Source: Gymnopus androsaceus JB14
Lineage: Eukaryota; Basidiomycota; Agaricomycetes; Agaricales; Omphalotaceae
DNA length: 64,000 nt
Reading direction: 5' to 3'
Assembly (NCBI GenBank): GCA_009733575.1
Contig: ML769435.1
Coordinates: forward strand, 189,012-253,011
Below the pieces are notes generated by a model. The model had not been told where the DNA came from. It did no database searches and saw only the letters and a list, made by a program, of their open reading frames with translations. Of this stretch, positions 57,184 to 64,000 are shown in pieces (position 1 is the first letter of the stretch; each line of letters begins with the position of its first letter). The position numbers and the translations under genes were made by a program.

Positions 57184-57918
57184 ATGCCACTCCAAGCTTA
57201 CTACCACGATAACCAGCCTGGCGATCCAGCCCTTCCTCACGACTCTTTACAACCAGTCACGATGGATGAGCTCACCGCTCTCAGGCTTAAAGTCTACTCC
57301 TTCGACGGGAATTATGAACAAAATGGCAAGAAAATAGCACAGGAACTAGGTTTCCCGCTCACGGAAGACTCGGTGGTTACTTGGGACTTTTTGGATCCTA
57401 GTGCCAGTTCCGTCAATGTACGTCTCTCTGAGTCCCTCGGAAGTCAATGTTGACCACCGCGCTAATAATATGAGTCGACTTACAGGGAACTATCGGACAG
57501 CCAGCGAACCATACCTCAATGCGTAAGCATAGCTATTGCTTGGAGTCACGTTGTCCTAACGTTGTTTTCAGGAATGGACAACTCAAAAATTTCATAAATG
57601 TTGGCGATTTTCTTGCGCTTATGTTGGTTGGAACGGGATATGTTGATATCAATGGTCAGTTTGCAGCTACCATGAAGATCGATAAGTATGTACTCACACC
57701 ACAATTTGTTCCAGATCCTCGTTCACAATCTTGGGTTCGTTTGGAAATACCAGAAGGGACGATGCTCTTTATGCCTGCAGGTGCGTTGAGGCGTGTATTT
57801 CCAGGCAAAACCAAGCGGGTTATCTTTGCAAAGGTCAGTAACCAACGCAAGAATTGACTCGGAGCTGATGTTTTTCCACAACGTCCACCGTGCATACTTG
57901 GAGAGCATCGGATTGTAA
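57184..57918 (+). CDS. Acireductone-dioxygenase-like cupin protein lacking the metal site
   Basis: ARD family by order and wording: exon 1 57184-57417 (MPLQAYYHDNQPGDPALPHD; cf. ARD AxYxDDxPGDxRxPH), 57486-57522, 57572-57654 (LALMLVGTGYVDIN), 57715-57833 (DPRSQSWVRLEI then EGTMLFMPAGALRRVF), and a last exon ending YLESIGL at 57918 whose acceptor I could not fix (the apparent intron is only 31 nt). ARD acts in methionine salvage, oxidising acireductone with Fe or Ni held by three His and one Glu. None of the four is present: the H-x-H-x3-E stretch is replaced by NVGDFLAL and YHRF by LRRV. Catalysis is therefore unlikely. It is divergent to the fragment at 56640-57050. Confidence 0.65.
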
Positions 57919-58944
57919 TTACACTTGGAAAGTATGGGATTGTGAACGACGAAGGATTTGTAGGTTGTCGGTGGTATACGTATATTTTGGTTGGCCCTTT
58001 GTAAAATTTTATGTGCTTGTCCTTCGATTTGCTGGTCAGAGTTTAAAACCAGCGGTGATAGTGAAAGAGCAAAGACATAAACGTAGCGATATCCTGGAAA
58101 AATTCAAGTTGAGGGAAGAATTGACAATGTCCTGCTGCATGAAACAAAACTCAGGCGATGCACAATAGCCGTACTCTGCTTGGAATGGATCTGCATTTTG
58201 TCATGTCATGAGAGTTCGGACGAGAGCGGATGTCACCACGTGGAATCCCGTCCCGACTATTATATGGCGTCCAGGCTTAACCTCAATCTTCCATCAGCTC
58301 AGCGTCTTTCAAGCTGCAAAGCCGTATCTTCCTCGATAGTTTGAACCTCCATGGTAGTAATATCCCGATTCCCAGCTCAGCTCCCTCCTTGAAGGATCCA
58401 CTCTGTTGCGCAATACCCTTACTTTTAATTAACGAAGTCCACCCTACGGTTTGAAGATGGACCGATAGAAGTCTTGCAGTTCTTCAGAGCAACTCATCAA
58501 TAAAACCTATATCTCGTCCCAGGCTTCATTATCTTTCCAGCTTGCGAGCAATTTGCATAAATAAACTGCCATCATTCAAGTGCCAGACTGGCTTCTAGTT
58601 GAAGAATCAAAGAAAAGTGAGTAGTTAGTCCTTGTGTAAAGTATGAAATTCTCACTATTAGTGTACCCCAGTGTCACGACTCGGAAGGCGCAGTGCATTT
58701 CCCAAAGTCCAGCGTCAAAAGAACAAATTGGGAGCTGCGCCCATTCAGCTTGAAGGTCTATACGCTGGGATATGGCTCCTCCTTGCTGTCGTGTTGCTTT
58801 TCATAGAGCTTTGTCGAACGCGTCGCGATACGCGTCGTTTAGCGCTCTGATCACGATTTATGGACTTCTTTGACACGTGCTGTGATGAACTCTGGCCTGC
58901 TAGCTATTCATCTTTTTCTTCCACCACAATTTATCCTTCTCAGA
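57919..58944. other. Spacer with one membrane-segment-like exon at 58662-58850
   Basis: Nothing long. At 58662-58850 (+), after a TTAG acceptor, an open stretch reads LGRRSAFPKVQRQ, then a hydrophobic helix LYAGIWLLLAVVLLFIELC and RTRRDTRR to a stop. It would suit the last exon of a small tail-anchored protein. A GTGAGT donor lies 45 bp upstream (58617), but I found no start codon, so it is not called as a gene. Confidence 0.25.
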
Positions 58945-61324
58945 ATGTCTGACTCGGAATCAGAAGATGACCAGAATTTCTCTAAAATGGCGCAAAAAGC
59001 ACTGCAAAAGGCACTTGATCTCGACGCCGAATCAAAACGAGACCATGTACTCGAAGCACTACTCAGAGGCGACCGGAAATTACCCACTTCAGATGGTCCA
59101 AAGTCTTCGTCCTCAGATAGCATCTTATGACGCCGATGAAACCAAGGAGCGACCTAGTAGACGCGTCTTCCGCGAGTGGCCTCGAGATCCCAGTGGCGTA
59201 GTTTTTGATCCTTCTATCTGCACTGGCAAAAGTGCACCAAACGGCACAGAGCTGTGGGGTGCTAGGCTCTACGACTTTTATCATGTCACTCTTGATCCAT
59301 TAGCAGCCGATGATACGCGGAAAAATCGAGCCATCTCAACTAGTAGTCGACTTTCTGCTTGGGCGAAAAAAGTTGGAGAGACGAATTTGGTCAAAGAAGA
59401 GATGGTTTGGGCTGATCAAGAGGCTGAGCCCAAGCTTCGACTTGCAGCGGATATCCTAACACTTATTGAGGACCGAGATTGGCTTTTGCCATTCGGCATT
59501 GGCGGTGGGAAACTCTGCTAGAAAGAAGGACCAGAATATGGAGGTATGATGGCTTCAATTCCTTTTCATTGTATCTGATGTAATCTGCGACGTAGACGAC
59601 ACCATCCCCAGCTAACTGTCTTCATCCGTGGCCTTACGTCCCGTTCTCGTATAAGCCATACATACTACAATCGCCCGTTCCCCTTCATCTTCTTCCGCAG
59701 ACACTTATCGTGCATGATCCCTGGGGTCTTGTTCATGGTAAACTCGTCGACGGTGACCACGACTCTTTCGATTGGACCGATATTCCCGATGTCACGTACA
59801 CGTACAAATTGCGTCTGTCGAAAGAAGGCCAGGAAAGAATTACTGAATCTCGCCAGGCTGCGGAAACTGCAGCTCGAGCTAGTTCTTCTCCTCATGTTCT
59901 CCTTACCATAGCACCAAAATCGGAATCCGCGTCCGATTCTGATTCCAGTATAGCGGCCCCTGTATTCGTGACTGTACCACCACCTTCACCGCCTCCTTCG
60001 CACACGCCCGAAGCACATCTTTATATCAGCCCTGCACAAACCTGGGGTGAAGGCCATCATTCTATCGCTTACGAGGCCGAATGGGAGGTCCCTCGCTCGA
60101 TCCTCTCTGTATCGAAGGACTCCCAATCACAGGGGGCGAGAATTTGCAGAGAATGCGTTGCCGAGGCAGCCAAGAAGATTCTAGCTGAAAAAGAGGCCAG
60201 GCGCCAGTCTGCCCTCGACGCATATCTTGCATCGAAACGCGTCCCTGCAGGCGATTCGGATTCCGACGACGACGTTATTATCGTTGGTCCCTTGCGCGGA
60301 AAGGTGGAATACGTCGAAAACGTAACTCTCGCAGCTGCCATTGATGTTTCTCGCTGTACAACCGTGTTGGATCGGACTCCTGTTCCTTCATCGTCGTCGA
60401 CCACACTCCCACCTAAAACAGCTCCTCATACAGTTCAATCAGAAATGAAAGAAGAAATCGGTCTATATCGTGGTCCCGTTACCACAATACACGTTGATAG
60501 TGTTCCTTGGCTCCTCCCTGGTCAGCGGGCTTCGATTTGTCCTCACAGTGGCAGTCGTTTACCTGGACCGCCTACAGCTTCAGTTCGTGTCCTGGCAAAA
60601 CTCTCGAGAACCGGAGGACGTCATTTGTCCCAGGAAGCATCGATCTATGAACGTCTCCCCGAGTCAATGTCGGAGCATTGGACTGGGTTCAACGTCGTTC
60701 CGCCCTTGGAAAACCCCACTCCTTTGGGCGCGATCATACCAAATTACTATGGGTATTATGTTCGGGTTCGCGAGGATGGTAGTTTCGAAGATGAGAATGA
60801 TTGTGTCCAGGCTCAGGATAAGGATGAAGATGCGATGGATGTCGACGATCCTGAAGCGAAACAGGTTCCTCATGAGGAGTTCTTCAGCTCGATTCTCCTC
60901 ACGGAGAACTGCGGTGGTAGAATCGATCTTTTCCAGGAAGAGCTTGACGCGTCTCGCGATGAACGGTGAGTTTCTCGTCCCTATTTCCATCTCGCTCATA
61001 CTATGTTACTTCTCTGTGATTTTCAGCAAAGAATGCGCCGCCTTGTTACTCCGCTTACACCACTTTGGATGGGTTCTTGGTGCTTGCCATGTTGGAAAAT
61101 TCCTTATCCAGTTCGGGGATCATGCGGATTGGCCGATATTCAAGTCAAGGAATGATAGACGCTACAGGATCTCTGGGTTGAGTCGTGCGTGGTCGCGTGA
61201 AGATGCTTTGGCGGACGGAAGGCTCGAGGAATGGGAGACGTTGAGGCAAGAGGAGGTGCAGCTGTGTACGAAGATGTTGAATCTCGAAGTTCCTGCGAGC
61301 CCTGGTCGGAAGGATGAACGTTGA
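58945..61324 (+). pseudogene. Kinase-fold family protein, probably inactivated
   Basis: Starts MSDSESEDDQNFSKMAQKAL at 58945. Near 59124 one extra T shifts the frame (…DSIL stop versus YDADETKERPSRRVFREW). An in-frame TAG ends the second part at 59521, although family-like wording (KEGPEYG) continues to a GTATGA donor at 59544. The next exon opens after CAG at 59701 (TLIVHDPWGLVHGKLVDGDH) and runs to 60967; after a clean GT-AG intron the last exon ends at 61324. The C-terminal half has kinase-fold features (LLTENCGGRID, LHHFGWVLGACHVGKFLIQ, YRISGLSRAW), but the catalytic Asp motifs are not conserved, as usual in this Agaricomycete family. Function unknown. With one frameshift, one stop and a phase mismatch I read it as a pseudogene. 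Confidence 0.6.
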
Positions 61325-61673
61325 ACGAACCTTTGATTGTCTGGATTGTTGTTGCTTTTTTGACTCGTGCTTTCGTTGCTTTCCCTTTCGCTACTGTATC
61401 TTGACTGTCCGAAGTATGCGACTTTTAAAAGCGCATATTTGTGTTGTACACTGTTACGCTATCCATTGTCTTGCTAGCTACTTGTTTTGATGAACGTACG
61501 CTCGTACGCTGTACTTATACTCTACCTATGTGTTATGTACTCATATTATCAATAAGTTGTCTTCCTCGCATGACGATGTTCGAAATTTTTATACTGGCTA
61601 TTTTCCCCGCGACTTTTGACTATCAAGAAGAGTTGGATATTGAATCAACTATATACTATATATATATACGCTA

Positions 61674-63807
61674 TCAATCAAGCTTCACGGCGTCGTCAAG
61701 CTGGATCTTGCCCTTCTTCAGCTCCTCGCGCAACTGTACCTCCATTTCCAGTGCTGTCTTGTAAAGCCCATCTCCCACAAGAATACTATACATAGAATGT
61801 CCCCAAATTTGCTTCATCTTAGGGATAGCAAGGCGAATGCGCTCCATCACCGCCAATTGGTCTCGAGCGCTGCTCTCGAAAGAGGACATCACCTGGACAC
61901 CAGCAGTGAGGCAGACTGAAAAACGATTCAGGATCAATGTTAGAAGAACCGGAAAGATTAAAGAACTTACGAGCATGTTCCTCATCGTCTTCCTCCGTAG
62001 AGTCTGCTGCCTCAAAATAATAACGCGTGGCTAGAGCATACATTTTATACACGGACTTTAGAAGTGCTGGGTTCTTCTGGTCTCTTAATCGCTTGGCCTT
62101 GGTACGATAGTAAACTGCCTTCATGCTATAGGAATTCCAGCGAGATGAGTTAGAGACAGGGAATGAATGGAGTAAGCATACCAAAGAGCTCTGCCTTTAG
62201 GATGGTGGTAGTACGCTGAAATAAAACCAGGGTTACTTTCACGAGGAGGGATAGCTTGGGCGTCTACTCCAGCGATAATTTCGTCCGCTACTTGAAGAGC
62301 CGCGTCCAATGTCGCATCATCTTCATTCGGCGCGGTTGCGTACAAAATCTAAATCCATGCAAAAGTGAGAGCCAGCCAGATCACCGAGACAATCTACTCA
62401 CCTTGATTAGACTGTCGAGATGTAGTACTTGAACGCTACGCAGAAATGTATCTTCAAATATGATACCTCTGTTCTCTGTTTGAACATCGCTGAACTGCAC
62501 CCTTCCCCATTTAATGAGCTCAATAGCTCGGCCAAAGTATTCCAACGATGCTAAGGTGTTACGATGAAGTCCATGTTGAAGAAAACCTTGCATAATCCAA
62601 GCTCTAGGAAAGACCTAAATTGTCAGTGGGAACGACTTTGGCGGAATAACGCAAACGGACCGAATGGTGGTGGCGAAAGCGGGTCTTGTACTGTCCCAAC
62701 CTTCCTCTTCCAATCGCTTGAGAGTCTCCTGCTTGATCCTGTCAGGACCAAATTCTATCCAGGCCTCCACACGTCGAGCTTCCCTTGCCACTGCGAGAAC
62801 AAGAAATTGAACCTAAATAGGTGACCTATATATTGCACGCACACACCTTGATCGCTGTATCGCTGCACAAAATCCGGCATGGGCATGGCGAAAACACGAG
62901 AGTCGGTCAGAATCGCGTTCGAGATACAGGTCAGGACCTAATAATACAACATCAACAAGAGAGAACGTCGATGTGCGGGGAGATTTACCGAGGTGCTTTG
63001 GAGCGTCACGTCCGTGAGCAAGCGTACGCCGTCGCTGAATTCATTGTAAGCATGGGCCATAGCCCAAGCCTCAAGGAGCAACATGCTTAGTTAAAGAACG
63101 ATTAAAACTCAACAAGAAAGAACTTACACTGCTCGTGTAGTTTCTTTGTTCCCTGAGCCGCGGTATCAACCTCTGTGCACGGATCCAGGGAGGATTCTGG
63201 CGCATGTCGTAGAGAAAGAAACTCTGCTGGGAATCCTTTTCCAACTTCTGAAAAGCCGTCTTCGCTGCGGCGAGTCCTTTTTCATATTCAGCCTTTTGAT
63301 TTAGCTGAGAAGGGGTGAGGCTGTCTTTCGGTAGCTGGGCAATAGCGGTCTTCCACGATTGTACGCTTTTGTGAGGTTCGCCCATGGCCTTGAGAAAAAA
63401 GCGTCAGTGCTGAGGGAATGATAAAGCAATGAAAGGAAATCATGTCTTGGGCGGTTGCAAGCCTAGCATATGCCTTGGCAAAGCTAGGTTCGAGTTGAAA
63501 TGCCTGTCAATTAGACTTTTAGAAGAAGTTGATACTATAGACGAGTGCCACTCACCTTTCTAGCGTCCGAACCAGCGTCGAGAAATCTAGTAGCTCATTT
63601 ATCATGTCATATGAGATAAATCTGCAGCGAATCTACATACTCTCGGAGGTTTAAACGGCAAGCAGCTCGATTTGCGTAAAGAATGGCGTTTTCCCCGTCG
63701 GCCTCCAGCGCTTCGGTGTATTTTCTCGCTGCAGATAAGTAATCCTTTTGCAAAAAGAGGGTATTTCCTTGTTCTTTGAGTTTCGCTGCGAGTTCGACTG
63801 TAGACAT
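61674..63807 (-). CDS. TPR-domain protein, about 11 exons, apparently intact
   Basis: Start ATG at 63807 (MSTVELAAKLKEQGNTLFLQ). Exons 63807-63641, 63586-63556, 63504-63444, 63388-63128, from 63085, and further exons down to the stop at 61674 all read in phase. The N-terminal ~100 aa are tetratricopeptide repeats of the chaperone-clamp kind (KxxGNxxF, YxxAxxxYTxAL, ANRAACRL, ...DARKAFQLEPSFAKAYARLA). The rest (FVQRYSDQ, LVLAVAREARRVEAWIEFG, FLRAWIMQGFLQHGLHRNTL, YFGRAIELIKWG, YYHHPKGRALW, VYKMYALATRYYFEAADSTE) is helical and TPR-like. Probably a fungal TPR adaptor; partner unknown. One intron (63443-63389) begins AT rather than GT. It is the best-preserved host gene of the right flank. Confidence 0.8.
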
Positions 63808-64000
63808 GAGTTGAAAACACTGGAATAGGTTGAGTGTAGTCGGGTTGGTGGTGGTCAAGTTGGAAGGAGTCGAGCATCGGAGGATTCTGGGGGATTTCGA
63901 AGATAAGGATGATTCAGGCAGAGCGTTCGCAAAACGATTCTCGTCGAACAGCCAAGGACTGAATGGAGTTATGTAAGAGTTACGGCAGGGCAAAGCAGAG

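Overview
The window looks like nuclear DNA of a mushroom-forming basidiomycete (Agaricomycetes). Reasons: host genes are cut by many 45-70 bp GT-AG introns with CTAAC/CTGAC-type branch sites; the gene families (TPR-CHAT protein, signal-peptide/Ser-Thr-rich/single-TM glycoprotein, degenerate kinase-fold protein, expanded acireductone-dioxygenase relatives) are typical of that group; and the transposons (Ty3/gypsy chromovirus, Ty1/copia, RNase-H-bearing LINE, hAT-like MITEs) are the usual mix. No species is assigned.

Layout. 1-9.6 kb: a tandem duplication of a convergent gene pair (membrane glycoprotein on +, Pro/Gln-rich protein on -). Copy 2 (3.0-9.6 kb) is nearly complete; of copy 1 only a deleted, frame-broken part of the Pro/Gln-rich gene lies inside the window. 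9.6-14.4 kb: sparse DNA with decayed acireductone-dioxygenase-like (ARD-like) exons and small inverted-repeat elements. 14.7-18.8 kb: a complete-looking four-exon TPR-CHAT gene (predicted caspase-fold protease with fourteen near-identical 45-aa repeats and a ubiquitin-interacting-like N terminus). 18.9-53.9 kb: nested transposon territory. A LINE (21.9-42.6 kb) is split by one 16.5-kb insertion with ~0.89-kb terminal inverted repeats and a 4-bp target duplication. That insertion in turn holds a copia remnant, an almost complete Ty3/gypsy element with 5-bp target duplication, and many foldback elements. A second copia element with both LTRs lies at 46.1-51.9 kb; between the two sits a broken kinase-fold gene (43.2-45.3 kb).

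54.8-64 kb returns to genes: a Ser-rich hypothetical protein, two head-to-head ARD-like genes that have lost every metal ligand, a kinase-fold pseudogene, and a well-preserved 11-exon TPR protein running to the right edge.

Most unusual content: (i) the 16.5-kb long-TIR insertion, (ii) a set of small elements sharing CATCAG(C/G)AAAA ends while their interiors are built from completely different short words repeated as palindromic arrays, and (iii) metal-site-less ARD relatives. All coordinates, splice sites and repeat comparisons were made by eye; family names rest on motif recognition, not on database searches.
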